NCBI RefSeq assembly: GCF_017676345.1
Contig: NZ_JAFFZM010000018.1
Location: 62,001-126,000 of the forward strand
Length of the DNA: 64,000 nucleotides
From: Streptomyces smyrnaeus
GTDB lineage: Bacteria > Actinomycetota > Actinomycetes > Streptomycetales > Streptomycetaceae
Direction: 5' to 3'
Each line of letters opens with the position of its first letter. Position 1 is the stretch's first letter. The notes below the pieces were generated by a model. It was given only the letters and a program-made list of their open reading frames with translations, made no database searches and was not told where the DNA came from. Made by a program: the position numbers and the translations under genes. This document shows, one piece after another, positions 33,496-42,237 of this stretch.

Positions 33496-34332
33496 TCAGG
33501 CGCCGACGCGGAAGCGTGCGAAGCGCTTCAGCGAGACACCGGCCTCCTCCAGGACCTTCTGCACGGACTTCTTGTTGTCCTTGGCGAAGGGCTGGTCGAG
33601 GAGGGTGTTCTCCTTGAAGAAGCCGTTGACCCGGCCTTCGATGATCTTCGGCAGGGCCTGCTCCGGCTTGCCCTCCTCGCGGGCGGTCTCCTCGGCGATA
33701 CGACGCTCGTTGGCGACCGTCTCCTCCGGGATGTCCTCGCGGGTCAGGTACGCCGGGGCGAAGGCGGCGATGTGCTGCGCGACGTCCTTGGCGATCTCCT
33801 CGTTCGCCGAGTCCAGCTCGACCAGCACGCCGACCTGCGGGGGCAGGTCGGGGCTGGTGCGGTGCAGGTAGGAGCCGACGTACGCGCCGGAGAACTGCGC
33901 GAAGCGGTCCAGCACGATCTTCTCGCCGAGGCTCGCGTTGGCCTCGTCGACGTACGCCTGGACGGTCTTGCCGGACTCGATCTCGGAGGAGAGGAGCGCG
34001 TCGATGTCGGCGGGGGAGGTGGCCTCGACGTGCGCGGCGATGGCCTCGGCGACGGCGAGGAACTTCTCACCCTTGGCGACGAAGTCGGTCTCGCACTTCA
34101 GCTCGACGAGCACGCCGGCGGTGTTGTCGTCGGCGATACGGGCGATGACCGCGCCGTTCTCGGCCGTGCGGCTCTCGCGCTTGGCGACGCCCTTCTGGCC
34201 CTTGACACGCAGGATCTCCACGGCCTTGTCGACGCTGCCCTCGGCCTCGTCCAGCGCCTTCTTGCAGTCCATCATGCCGGCGCCGGTCAGCTCCCGGAGC
34301 TTCTTGACGTCGGCGGCGGTGTAGTTCGCCAT
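33496..34332 (-). CDS. tsf: Elongation factor Ts
   Basis: A 278-residue nucleotide-exchange factor for EF-Tu. The N-terminal UBA-like module has LRELTGAGMMDCKKAL; the core has CETDFVAKGEKF, the EF-Tu contact motif. ATG at 34332. It follows rpsB after 169 bases that contain a strong hairpin, so its expression is probably reduced relative to rpsB by attenuation. Confidence 0.96.
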   Translation of the reverse strand: MANYTAADVKKLRELTGAGMMDCKKALDEAEGSVDKAVEILRVKGQKGVAKRESRTAENGAVIARIADDNTAGVLVELKCETDFVAKGEKFLAVAEAIAAHVEATSPADIDALLSSEIESGKTVQAYVDEANASLGEKIVLDRFAQFSGAYVGSYLHRTSPDLPPQVGVLVELDSANEEIAKDVAQHIAAFAPAYLTREDIPEETVANERRIAEETAREEGKPEQALPKIIEGRVNGFFKENTLLDQPFAKDNKKSVQKVLEEAGVSLKRFARFRVGA

Positions 34333-34427
34333 GGTCTGTGAATCTCTTCTCGGAAAGTCGGTGAGAAAGTCGGTGAGGTTGGATCGGAGTCACATGGGGC
34401 CGGTGGGACCGGCTCAGCTCACGGCTG

Positions 34428-34456
34428 GACGGCGGGGGCGCTCGGCCCCCGCCGTC
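34428..34456 (-). terminator. Attenuator-like hairpin between rpsB and tsf
   Basis: A perfect 12-bp G+C stem (34428-34439 with 34445-34456) with a five-base loop, 46 bases after the rpsB stop and 95 bases before tsf. A second small palindrome with two CACGTG words lies closer to rpsB. Confidence 0.7.
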
Positions 34457-34501
34457 TCACCGTGAACCTGTGGGGCCCACGTGATCCACGTGGCCCGTGA
34501 G

Positions 34502-35398
34502 TCAGCCCTGCTCGGCGGGGGCCGCCGCCTGCTCGCCCTCGGCGGCCGGCTGCGCCTCGGCGGCGGGCTCGGCCTCGGCCTCTGCGGGCTTCTCGGCCTC
34601 GGCAGCCGGCTTCTCGGCGGCCTTCTCGCCCTCCAGGAGGTCACGCTCCCACTCGGCCAGCGGCTCACCGGCGGCCTTCTCGCCCTTGCTTTCGCCGGAG
34701 CCGCCCGAGGAGCGGGCGATGAGGCCCTCGGCCACGGCGTCGGCGATCACGCGGGTCAGCAGGGTGACGGAGCGGATCGCGTCGTCGTTGCCCGGGATCT
34801 TGTAGTCGACCTCGTCGGGGTCGCAGTTGGTGTCGAGGATCGCGACCACCGGGATGTTGAGCTTGCGCGCCTCGCCGACGGCGATGTGCTCCTTCTTGGT
34901 GTCCACGATCCAGACGGCGCTGGGCACCTTCTGCATCTCGCGGATACCGCCGAGGGTCTTCTCCAGCTTGGCCTTCTCGCGGGAGAGGACCAGCAGCTCC
35001 TTCTTGGTGAGGCCGGAGGCGGCCACGTCCTCGAAGTCGATCTGCTCCAGCTCCTTGAGGCGCTGCAGCCGCTTGTAGACCGTCGAGAAGTTGGTCAGCA
35101 TGCCGCCGAGCCAGCGCTGGTTCACGTAGGGCATGCCCACGCGGGTGGCCTGCTCGGCGATGGCCTCCTGGGCCTGCTTCTTGGTGCCGACGAACATGAT
35201 GGAGCCGCCGTGCGCGACGGTCTCCTTGACGAACTCGTAGGCGCGGTCGATGTACGACAGCGACTGGAGCAGGTCGATGATGTAAATGCCGTTGCGCTCG
35301 GTGAAGATGAAGCGCTTCATCTTCGGGTTCCAGCGGCGGGTCTGGTGCCCGAAGTGGACGCCGCTCTCCAGCAGCTCCCGCATCGTGACGACGGCCAT
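34502..35398 (-). CDS. rpsB: Ribosomal protein S2
   Basis: A 298-residue S2 of the 30S subunit. The start reads MAVVTMRELLESGVHFGHQT, and RWLGGMLTNFSTV and FVGTKKQAQEAI are typical. The last about 50 residues are an Ala/Glu/Pro-rich acidic tail (repeats such as AEAEKPAEAE) seen in actinobacterial S2. It is the first gene of the rpsB-tsf unit; the promoter lies in the upstream 400 bases shared with the divergent M23 gene. Confidence 0.96.
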   Translation of the reverse strand: MAVVTMRELLESGVHFGHQTRRWNPKMKRFIFTERNGIYIIDLLQSLSYIDRAYEFVKETVAHGGSIMFVGTKKQAQEAIAEQATRVGMPYVNQRWLGGMLTNFSTVYKRLQRLKELEQIDFEDVAASGLTKKELLVLSREKAKLEKTLGGIREMQKVPSAVWIVDTKKEHIAVGEARKLNIPVVAILDTNCDPDEVDYKIPGNDDAIRSVTLLTRVIADAVAEGLIARSSGGSGESKGEKAAGEPLAEWERDLLEGEKAAEKPAAEAEKPAEAEAEPAAEAQPAAEGEQAAAPAEQG

Positions 35399-35730
35399 GG
35401 CCGTTCTCCTTGGGTTACTCGGTTGTCGTCAGCGAAGGCCGGACGGCCCCCGCTTGCCTGACGCCCCTGGCGCGCCGCCCGGGAAGTCCGGCCGGGAGAC
35501 CGGGCCTTTCCTGGGACCGAGATGCGCGGCCACCGGGTGAGGGTGGCGGGGCGTGCGAAGTCAGCCCGGTCACCCGGGCCGCACCAGCAGTGTACGGGAC
35601 CGGCGAGGGGCGCCGCGCCCGGCGGGGGCCGGGGGCCGCTCGGCAGGAGCCGGAAGCGGCCCGGCGGGGGCCGGAAGCGGGTGTGGAGGGTTTCACGGAA
35701 GGCCCGGCGACCGCTCGCAGGGGTGACGGC

Positions 35731-35759
35731 GTTGTCCACAACTGGGCAGTTACCCACAG
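35731..35759 (+). promoter_or_regulatory. Paired DnaA-box-like element upstream of the M23 gene
   Basis: TTGTCCACA (35732-35740), the preferred Streptomyces DnaA box, and TTACCCACA (35750-35758), one mismatch from a DnaA box, lie 18 bp apart. The first sits in the small inverted repeat GTTGT-CC-ACAAC. The same arrangement recurs upstream of yraN (42238-42266). The element is 50 bases before the M23 start. The rest of the 35399-35808 gap shows no gene and should also hold the rpsB promoter. Confidence 0.55.
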
Positions 35760-35808
35760 ATCCTGGCCAAGATCCCCGCCGGAGGGCAAACCGCGTCACC
35801 GTTCCCGC

Positions 35809-37710
35809 ATGGAAGAGCACAGGCAGCTGAAGGACGGGGATGGGGCGAGCTGCGGGCTGGGCCCTCCCCTGGCACGTGAGGCACGCGGGCCACGACGGCG
35901 CGGTGCGGCTGTGCGGCGTACTGCCCGCTGGGGAGCGGTGCTGGTCGCGCTGCTGCTCGCGCTGCCGGGCTGGCGGCTGCCGGTGGGAGGGGACGCTCTG
36001 CTCGGTGCGGCCGGGACCGGGAAACCTCCCGCACCCGACGATCACCTCTCCCTCGTCGGCGCGGGAGCAGGCTCAGGTCAGCAGCGCGTTGCCGCGCACC
36101 GGGACGCCGAGGACCGGGACGGCGAGGACCGGGACGGCGAGGACCCCGACGGCGGGGCCCCGGTGGCCGGGCGGACCTGGCCGGTGGAGGGGACGAACGG
36201 AGCCCGGCGGCCGTGGGTTTCCCGTGGTTGGGACCCGCCGCCCGAGCCCTGGGCCGCGGGGCACCGTGGAGTCGACCTCGCGGCCCACCCGGGCCAACAG
36301 GTGCGGGCCGTGGCGGCGGGCCGGGTCTCCTTCGCGGGGGAGGTGGCGGGCCGCGGGGTGGTGTCCATCGAGCTCAGCGGCACCGGAAGACCTCCGCTGC
36401 GGACGACGTATCAGCCACTACGGCCCTCCGTACGCAAGGGCGACCGGGTGCGGGCGGGCCAGCAGGTGGGCACGGCCGTCAGCAGTCGTCACTGCCCGCA
36501 CACCTGTCTGCACTGGGGGCTGCTGCGCGGGAAGCAGTACCTCGACCCGCTCTCCCTGCTGCCCGCCGCGCTCCTCGGCGGCCCCGTACGGCTGCTTCCG
36601 GTCCACGGCGTACCGCTGCCCTGCTCCGGCAGCGGGCGGGACGAAGGAGACGAGGAACAAGACGAGGAAGGGGACAGCACGCCGCAGCGCCCGGACCGCG
36701 TGCGCCTCCGGGTGGCCGGCGTCGCGGGCACTGCGGGCGCTGCGGAGGAGCGGGCCGGCTGGATGGGGGCGACCGCTCTGGCGCTGGCCGCGGTCTGGGC
36801 GCACCGACGGCTACGAGGCTCGGCGCAACCCACTGCCATCGGACGTCCGCCGTGCCGAGAAGACCGGCGTCCAGGCCTCGTGGTCAGCCTCGGACGCCGT
36901 TCAGAGCCATGGAGACGGCGGCCTCGGCGATCTGTTCCGGGTCCTCGGCGGCGCCGATCTCGATGCGGCGCACGCCCGCGTCCACCACGCCCTGGAGCAG
37001 CATGGCCGCGAGCCGCGGCTGGACGTGGCCGAGGTCGCCGAGCGCCTCGACGACCATGGAGATCAGCCCGCCGTGCGCGGCGCGGATCCGCTCGCGGGCC
37101 CCCGCGTCCAGCTCCCCGGCGGAGATCGCCACGACGGCGCGGTGCCGGCGGTCGCCCACCAGGGCGAGCTGCCTGCGCACGTACGCCTCGACCTTGCCCT
37201 CCGGCGTCGCAGCCGCCTGCATCGCCGACTCCACCTCGGCGGCCCACACCGGGAAGTCGACGGCGCACAGCTCTTCGACGACCGCGGCGCGGGAACGGAA
37301 GTACTCGTAGACGGAGGAGCGCGCGAGGCCGGTGCGCTGGGCGAGGGCGGGGAAGGTCAGGGCTTCCGTGCCGCCCTCGGACAGCAGTGACCTGGCGGCG
37401 TCCAGCAGGGCCGCGCGCTGCATCGTCCGGTGCTCGGCCACGGAGGCCGCTCGAATCCTGGGCACGCCACCAGCTTACGGAGAGGAGGTCGAGAGTTGCA
37501 CGGGTCCCGGGCGACCGGACTCGGTCAGCGGCCCGCGTCGGCGAGTTTGGCGCGAAGCTGCAGAACCGATTTGGTGTGGATCTGGCTGACTCTGCTCTCG
37601 GTGACGCCGAGCACCTGGCCGATCTCGGCGAGGGTGAGCCCCTCGTAGTAGTAGAGCGTCACGACGGTCTTCTCGCGCTCGGGCAGCGTGTTGATGGCCC
37701 GCGCCAGTAG
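35809..37710 (+). CDS. Secreted M23 (LytM-type) peptidase, 3' end anomalous
   Basis: Residues about 35-60 look like a signal or anchor segment (GAVLVALLLALPGW). Residues about 125-265 form an M23 domain with zinc/catalytic motifs HRGVDLAA and CLHWGLLRG, as in cell-wall endopeptidases; an Asp/Glu repeat (AEDRDGEDRDGED) precedes it. Relatives end soon after the PVRLLPVHGVPLP segment. Here no stop codon appears in any plus-strand frame until after 37310, so the formal frame runs to 37710, antisense to the TetR gene and the end of whiG, with an Arg/Pro-rich, unlikely tail. A lost stop, an indel or a sequencing error is probable. No good ribosome site precedes the ATG. Confidence 0.6.
   Translation: MEEHRQLKDGDGASCGLGPPLAREARGPRRRGAAVRRTARWGAVLVALLLALPGWRLPVGGDALLGAAGTGKPPAPDDHLSLVGAGAGSGQQRVAAHRDAEDRDGEDRDGEDPDGGAPVAGRTWPVEGTNGARRPWVSRGWDPPPEPWAAGHRGVDLAAHPGQQVRAVAAGRVSFAGEVAGRGVVSIELSGTGRPPLRTTYQPLRPSVRKGDRVRAGQQVGTAVSSRHCPHTCLHWGLLRGKQYLDPLSLLPAALLGGPVRLLPVHGVPLPCSGSGRDEGDEEQDEEGDSTPQRPDRVRLRVAGVAGTAGAAEERAGWMGATALALAAVWAHRRLRGSAQPTAIGRPPCREDRRPGLVVSLGRRSEPWRRRPRRSVPGPRRRRSRCGARPRPPRPGAAWPRAAAGRGRGRRAPRRPWRSARRARRGSARGPPRPAPRRRSPRRRGAGGRPPGRAACARTPRPCPPASQPPASPTPPRRPTPGSRRRTALRRPRRGNGSTRRRRSARGRCAGRGRGRSGLPCRPRTAVTWRRPAGPRAASSGARPRRPLESWARHQLTERRSRVARVPGDRTRSAARVGEFGAKLQNRFGVDLADSALGDAEHLADLGEGEPLVVVERHDGLLALGQRVDGPRQ
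36109..36153. repeat. Three 15-bp tandem repeats in the M23 gene
   Basis: GAGGACCGGGACGGC is repeated three times (the last with two changes), coding for the Glu-Asp-Arg-Asp-Gly linker before the peptidase domain. Confidence 0.8.
36884..37465 (-). CDS. TetR-family transcriptional regulator
   Basis: A 193-residue regulator. Residues about 15-60 form the TetR helix-turn-helix (LLDAARSLLSEGGTEALTFP, then LARSSVYEYFRSRAAVVEEL). The C-terminal domain is typical in length and composition with no recognisable ligand motif. GTG at 37465. It is in the same orientation as whiG, 59 bases downstream of the whiG stop. Target unknown. The antisense tail of the M23 frame covers the whole gene, which argues that the tail is not real. 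Confidence 0.88.
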   Translation of the reverse strand: MPRIRAASVAEHRTMQRAALLDAARSLLSEGGTEALTFPALAQRTGLARSSVYEYFRSRAAVVEELCAVDFPVWAAEVESAMQAAATPEGKVEAYVRRQLALVGDRRHRAVVAISAGELDAGARERIRAAHGGLISMVVEALGDLGHVQPRLAAMLLQGVVDAGVRRIEIGAAEDPEQIAEAAVSMALNGVRG

Positions 37711-38379
37711 CCGCCGCAGCTCGCGGTCCTCGGCGACCTCGACGGGATTGTCGGCGGCCGTGTCCTCCAGGGTGTCCACCAGGCTGAGCCGGTCACCGCC
37801 GTCACCGCCGACGTGCAGCAGCTCCTCCAGGGCCACGACGTTGGCCAGGGACAACTGGCTGAAGACGCCGTGCAGTTCCTCCGTCTCGATGCCCATCTCC
37901 TCGGCGACCTCCGCCTCGGAAGGGCTGCGCCGGAGCCTGGCCTCCAAGGTGGCGTAGGCGCGTTCCACCGCACGGGCCTTCTGCCGTACCGAGCGGGGGA
38001 TCCAGTCCAGGGCGCGCAGTTCGTCGATCATGGCGCCCCGGATGCGTGTGATGGCGTAGGTCTCGAACTTGATCGAGCGGGAGGGGTCGAACTTCTCGAT
38101 GGCGTCGATGAGTCCGAAGACTCCGGAGGAGACGAAGTCGGCCTGCTCGACGTTGGGCGGCAGGCCCACACTCACCCTGCCCGCGACGTATTTGACCAGC
38201 GGCGAGTAGTGCAGGATGAGCTGTTCGCGCAGCCTGCTGTCCGCCGTGGCCTTGTAGGACCGCCAGAGTTCATCCAGCGAGCTGGGCGCAGTCCTGGGCG
38301 TGTCGTCATCGACCACGGTGCGTGCGGCTGCGGCGGCCGCTGCGGCTGTGCGGTCGGGCCCGGAGATGTGCTGAGGCAT
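37525..38379 (-). CDS. whiG: RNA polymerase sigma factor WhiG (sporulation)
   Basis: A 284-residue FliA-class sigma factor that commits aerial hyphae to sporulation. Region 2: LILHYSPLVKYVAGRVSVGL and FVSSGVFGLIDAIEKFD; region 2.4/3: YAITRIRGAMIDELRALDW; region 4: TLAEIGQVLGVTESRVSQIH. ATG at 38379 gives the conserved MPQHISGPDR opening; the longer frame has no family similarity upstream. An Ala run (residues about 12-19) is a local peculiarity. Known WhiG targets are whiH and whiI, and its activity is held back by the anti-sigma RsiG with c-di-GMP. Confidence 0.96.
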   Translation of the reverse strand: MPQHISGPDRTAAAAAAAARTVVDDDTPRTAPSSLDELWRSYKATADSRLREQLILHYSPLVKYVAGRVSVGLPPNVEQADFVSSGVFGLIDAIEKFDPSRSIKFETYAITRIRGAMIDELRALDWIPRSVRQKARAVERAYATLEARLRRSPSEAEVAEEMGIETEELHGVFSQLSLANVVALEELLHVGGDGGDRLSLVDTLEDTAADNPVEVAEDRELRRLLARAINTLPEREKTVVTLYYYEGLTLAEIGQVLGVTESRVSQIHTKSVLQLRAKLADAGR

Positions 38380-38475
38380 ACGTCGCCTTGAGCCGTTCTG
38401 CTGGGTAGTGGTGGTCTGTCGGTGTGCGGAATCGTGTGTCTCGTTGGAGATGATGTGAGCGTAGCGTGACCGCAG

Positions 38476-38492
38476 CGTCGCAGTGTGCGACG
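38476..38492. promoter_or_regulatory. Perfect palindrome upstream of whiG
   Basis: CGTCGCA-GTG-TGCGACG, a perfect seven-bp inverted repeat with a three-base centre, about 100 bases upstream of the whiG ATG. Size and position fit a dimeric repressor or activator site. The remaining whiG upstream region (38380-38677) shows no gene. Confidence 0.5.
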
Positions 38493-38677
38493 TAACGTTC
38501 TTTCCCCTCCGCGCTGGCGTGCTCCTTTCCGCGGTGGCTCGGCATGGCCGGGAGCGGGCGCGGTGCGGATGACCGGGCACGGGGCCAGGGTGCGGTGCCC
38601 CACGAGGCCCATGCCGCCCCGGCGGGCGCGCACAGCTCAGCCTTTCACCCGATAGCCCCAGGTCAAGGACCGCCTCA

Positions 38678-39877
38678 TCACCCGATGGAGTGCCCCTTAC
38701 GGCGCGGCGTCAACTGCCAGCGGTCGCCGTCGCGTTCGACGAAGCCGAGCGCCCGCAGCTCATGGAGCCGGGCGAGGGCCTCGCCCGGCGGCACACCCGC
38801 GGAGCACGCGATGCGGGCGGGGTCGCTCGTGCCACGCCCGGGAAGCGCTTCAAGTACCCGCGCCGCACCGGGACTCAGCGCGTCGCGCGGCACGGCCGGC
38901 CCGCGCCGCTCGGGAGCCAGCTCCCCCATCATGCCCACCTGCTCGATCACTTCGGCGACGTCGGTGACCACAGTGGCCTCACCTCGCAGGAGTTCGTGCA
39001 CCCCCTGGGAGAGCCCTGAGGTGACCGGCCCGGGCACCCCCATCAGCTGCCGGCCCAACCCGAGGGCGCGGCGGGCCGTGACCAGCGCCCCGCTGCGCAG
39101 GGCCGCCTCCACCACAACCGTTCCCCGGGTCAGCGCGGCGATCACCCGGTTCCGCAGCACGAACCGGCTGCGGGTCGGATGGTCCCCCGGCGGCAGCTCG
39201 GCGACGAGCAACCCGCGCTCCGCCAGCGTGCGGATCAACTCCTGGTTGCCGGGGGGATAGGCGACGTCGACGCCGCACGCGAGCACCCCGACAGTGGGCC
39301 CCCGCACGGCCAGGGCTCCGCGATGCGCGGCGGCGTCGACGCCGTAGGCGGCACCGGACACCACCGTCCAGCCCCGTTCGGCGAGCCCCGCGCCCAGCAC
39401 GGCCGCGCAGTGCGCGCCGTACTCGGTGCAGGACCGGGCGCCGACGACGGCCACCGAGCGCAGCGCCCACACACGCAGCGAGGCCGCTCCCCGCACCCAC
39501 AGCCCGAACGGTCCGGCATGGCCCAGGTCGTCGAGCTGACGCGGCCACTCGGTGTCCCCCGGACAGATGAAGCGGCCACCGTGCTCGGCGATCGCGGCCA
39601 GGTCCTGGTGCGGCCGGGCGCGGGCCGCGCGCAGCCGCAGCCCGGCCCACCGTCGCTCCCCCGCCCCGCTGAGTGGCGGTCCGCTCCCGCTCACCGCCTC
39701 CACCACCTCGCAGGCGCCGTATGTGGCGAGCCACCGCCCGACGAGTTCGTCACCCGGCTCGGCGATCCGCGTCAACGCCGCCCGCGCCAGGCGCTCCGGC
39801 TCGGCCCCTCCCAGGGCGGTTCCCGCACCCTCGGGGCCGGGGAATCCGGCGGCCGGTCGCAGGTGCTCGGCCGTCAT
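38678..39877 (-). CDS. dprA: DNA-processing protein DprA
   Basis: A 399-residue DprA/Smf protein that loads RecA on single-stranded DNA in transformation. The Rossmann-like core contains VAVVGARSCTEYGA, VSGAAYGVDAAAHRGAL and LPPGDHPTRSRFVLRNRVI; the C-terminus has a winged-helix DML1-like domain (PARIACSAGVPPGEALARL). It overlaps comM by four bases, so it belongs to the yraN-comM-dprA unit. Streptomyces are not known to be naturally competent, so the role here is open. Confidence 0.93.
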   Translation of the reverse strand: MTAEHLRPAAGFPGPEGAGTALGGAEPERLARAALTRIAEPGDELVGRWLATYGACEVVEAVSGSGPPLSGAGERRWAGLRLRAARARPHQDLAAIAEHGGRFICPGDTEWPRQLDDLGHAGPFGLWVRGAASLRVWALRSVAVVGARSCTEYGAHCAAVLGAGLAERGWTVVSGAAYGVDAAAHRGALAVRGPTVGVLACGVDVAYPPGNQELIRTLAERGLLVAELPPGDHPTRSRFVLRNRVIAALTRGTVVVEAALRSGALVTARRALGLGRQLMGVPGPVTSGLSQGVHELLRGEATVVTDVAEVIEQVGMMGELAPERRGPAVPRDALSPGAARVLEALPGRGTSDPARIACSAGVPPGEALARLHELRALGFVERDGDRWQLTPRRKGHSIG

Positions 39878-41490
39878 ACCGGGATCTCCCGCGCCCGGGC
39901 GCCCCGGCGGACACCGGTTCTCAGCTCCAGGGCGCAGTTGACGTCGTCACGGGTGGGCCGGGGGTGGCCCGCGAGGTCGGCGACCGTCCAGGCGACCCGC
40001 AGTACCCGGTCCAGACCGCGCGCGGTGAGCAGGCCGCGTTCCAGGTCGTCCTCGGCTTCGGCCAGCGCGCCGGGTAGGACGGGGTGGCGGGTGCGCAGTT
40101 CGTGGCCGGGGACCTCGCTGTTGGTCTTCCACGGGGTTTCGGCGTACCGCGCCGCCGCGCGCTCCCTGGCCTCCAGCACGCGGGCGGCCACCACGGCGGT
40201 GGACTCGGCCCGGCCGTCGACGGCGGCCAGTTCGGAGCGGGAGAGAGGTTCCACACCGACCCGGAGGTCGACGCGGTCGAGCAGCGGGCCGGACAGCCGT
40301 GCACGGTAGCGGCGCACCGAGGCGGGCCGGCACTCGCATCCGCCGACGGTGCTGCCGTGCCGTCCGCACGGACAGGGATTCGCCGCCAGCGCGAGCAGGA
40401 ACCGGGCGGGCATCCGCATCATCCCCGCCGCCCGGGCCACGACGATGTACCCCGACTCCAAGGGCTGCCGCATGGCATCCAGGACCTGGGCCCCGCATTC
40501 CGCGGCCTCGTCCAGAAAGAGCACTCCGTGGTGAGCGAGGGAGACGGCGCCGGGACGGGGCAGGCCGGAGCCGCCGCCGACGAGCGCCGCCATGGTGGCC
40601 GAGTGGTGAGGAGCGCAGTACGGCGGCCGGGCCACCAGTGGCTGCCCCGGAGGCAGGGCGCCCGCGACGGAGTGCACGGCCGTCACCTCCAGCGACTCCT
40701 TCCGGCTGAGCGGTGGCAGCAGCCCGGGCAGCCGTTCGGCGAGCATGGTCTTCCCGGCCCCCGGTGGCCCTTTGAAATAGATGTGGTGCCGTCCGGCCGC
40801 GGCGATCTCCAGGGCGCGGCGCGCATGGTGCTGCCCTGCGACATCCGCGAGGTCCACGGGGCGCTCCTCACCCAGCAGGCCGGTCAGTCCCGGCGCCGCC
40901 ATGGGCAGTCCGGCCGGCCCGGCGCGGGCGGCGTCCGGCAGACCGTCACCGGCCCGTTCGGGCTCCTCCGGGACCGGCTCGTCGGTCAGCACCGCGATCA
41001 GCTGGCGCAGGCTGCGTACTCCGAGCACCGAAACGTCCGGGACCAGCGCCGCCTCCGCCGCCGTCTGCTCGGGGACGACCACCTGCCGGTACCCCGCGTC
41101 GGCCGCCGCCAGCACGGCGGGAAGAACTCCGCGCACCGGCAGCACCCTGCCGTCCAGTCCCAGCTCGCCGATCATCACGACGTCGGCGATCTCCCGCGGG
41201 TCGATCCGTTCCGCCGCCGCGAGCACAGCGCAGGCGACCGCGATGTCGAATCCGCTGCCGCCCTTGGGCACCGAGGCCGGGCTGAGACCGACGGTGAGCT
41301 TCTTCTGCGGCCAGGGGACGTCCGAGTTCACCACCGCCGCCCGCACCCGGTCCCGGCTCTCCGTCAGGCTCTTGTCGGGCAGTCCGACGAGGGTGAAGGC
41401 GGCGACGCCCGGCTCCAGATCCGCCTGGACCTCGACCAGTACGCCCTCGACCCCCACCAGTGCGACCGCGCACGTACGTGCGAATCCCAT
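39874..41490 (-). CDS. comM: ComM/YifB-family AAA ATPase (Mg-chelatase-like)
   Basis: A 538-residue ATPase related to the ComM branch-migration helicase. The N-terminal Lon-like domain has VLVEVQADLEPGVAAFTLVG; Walker A is GPPGAGKTML, Walker B HGVLFLDEAAE, and the Cys cluster CPCGRHGSTVGGCEC is typical of the family. ATG at 41490 gives the usual MGFARTCAVALVGVEG start and overlaps the yraN stop by one base (TGATG). It also overlaps dprA by four bases. Confidence 0.93.
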   Translation of the reverse strand: MGFARTCAVALVGVEGVLVEVQADLEPGVAAFTLVGLPDKSLTESRDRVRAAVVNSDVPWPQKKLTVGLSPASVPKGGSGFDIAVACAVLAAAERIDPREIADVVMIGELGLDGRVLPVRGVLPAVLAAADAGYRQVVVPEQTAAEAALVPDVSVLGVRSLRQLIAVLTDEPVPEEPERAGDGLPDAARAGPAGLPMAAPGLTGLLGEERPVDLADVAGQHHARRALEIAAAGRHHIYFKGPPGAGKTMLAERLPGLLPPLSRKESLEVTAVHSVAGALPPGQPLVARPPYCAPHHSATMAALVGGGSGLPRPGAVSLAHHGVLFLDEAAECGAQVLDAMRQPLESGYIVVARAAGMMRMPARFLLALAANPCPCGRHGSTVGGCECRPASVRRYRARLSGPLLDRVDLRVGVEPLSRSELAAVDGRAESTAVVAARVLEARERAAARYAETPWKTNSEVPGHELRTRHPVLPGALAEAEDDLERGLLTARGLDRVLRVAWTVADLAGHPRPTRDDVNCALELRTGVRRGARAREIPV

Positions 41491-42173
41491 CAGCCGATCC
41501 CCCGTACGTGCTGTACGACAGGGGCGCCTCGGTCGGGCAGTACGACGCCGACCAGATCGATCCGCACCCCGCCGGTGGGCGGGCGGCCGTAGCGGGCGAC
41601 CCAGCACTCGGTGAGCCAGCGCGCCGCCAGTCGGCGCAGCCGGGCCGTCTTCGCCGGCGGCAGACTCTCCATGGGGTCCTGGAAGGGGGTGGCCCTGCGG
41701 GTCTTGACCTCGCAGATCACCACGGCATCCGCATCGCGGGCGATGATGTCGATCTCGCCCTCCGCGCGGCGCCAGTTGCGTTCGAGGATCGCCATGCCCG
41801 CTTGGCGCATCCGGCGGGCCGCCAGGTCTTCCCCGTACCGCCCCAGGGCTCCCTTCGCGCAGGTCGGAGCCGGGGTCCGCGGTGGCTCCGCACTCCGCTG
41901 CCCGGCGCCCCGGCGCTGTGCACCGCGCCGCCCGTGACCGGTGCGCTTCCTGCCCGGGCGGGCCCTGCGCGGATGTTCCCTGCCCGGATTCTCCCCGTGC
42001 GGGGCTTCCCGATGCGGGGCTTCCCTGTGCGGGGCTTCCCTGTGCGGGGCTTCCTCGTGCGGCGGGTGTTGTCCGCTCCGGTGTTCTTCTTCTGTGCGAG
42101 CCGTGCTCGTCCGTTCGGCACCAAGGTGCTCGCTACCAGGGAGCTCGGTGCTCCGCGCTTGGCCGGTGTTCAT
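41490..42173 (-). CDS. yraN: YraN (UPF0102) endonuclease-like protein with repetitive N-terminal extension
   Basis: The C-terminal about 120 residues are a YraN restriction-nuclease-fold domain: LGRYGEDLAARRM, then EGEIDIIARD and VVICEVKTRR with the catalytic Asp, Glu and Lys. Ahead of it are about 105 extra residues, charged and repetitive, including four copies of EAPHR-type pentapeptides. ATG at 42173 has a strong GGAGG site nine bases upstream, so the extension is likely translated. The gene is first in the yraN-comM-dprA unit. Confidence 0.88.
   Translation of the reverse strand: MNTGQARSTELPGSEHLGAERTSTARTEEEHRSGQHPPHEEAPHREAPHREAPHREAPHGENPGREHPRRARPGRKRTGHGRRGAQRRGAGQRSAEPPRTPAPTCAKGALGRYGEDLAARRMRQAGMAILERNWRRAEGEIDIIARDADAVVICEVKTRRATPFQDPMESLPPAKTARLRRLAARWLTECWVARYGRPPTGGVRIDLVGVVLPDRGAPVVQHVRGIG
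41997..42056. repeat. Four 15-bp tandem repeats in yraN
   Basis: Units of the form GTGCGGGGCTTCCCT at 41997, 42012, 42027 and 42042 with one or two changes each. They encode the EAPHR repeats of the YraN extension. Confidence 0.88.
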
Positions 42174-42237
42174 ACGGCACCACCTCCGACGCCGACTGTG
42201 ACGGCATCGGAGGTGGCTCAGGGATCTTGCTCGTTTT

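Noticed and set aside
34470..34500. Two CACGTG palindromes between rpsB and tsf as transcription-factor sites
   Set aside because: They sit inside a transcribed spacer and fold as a small hairpin; better seen as RNA structure.
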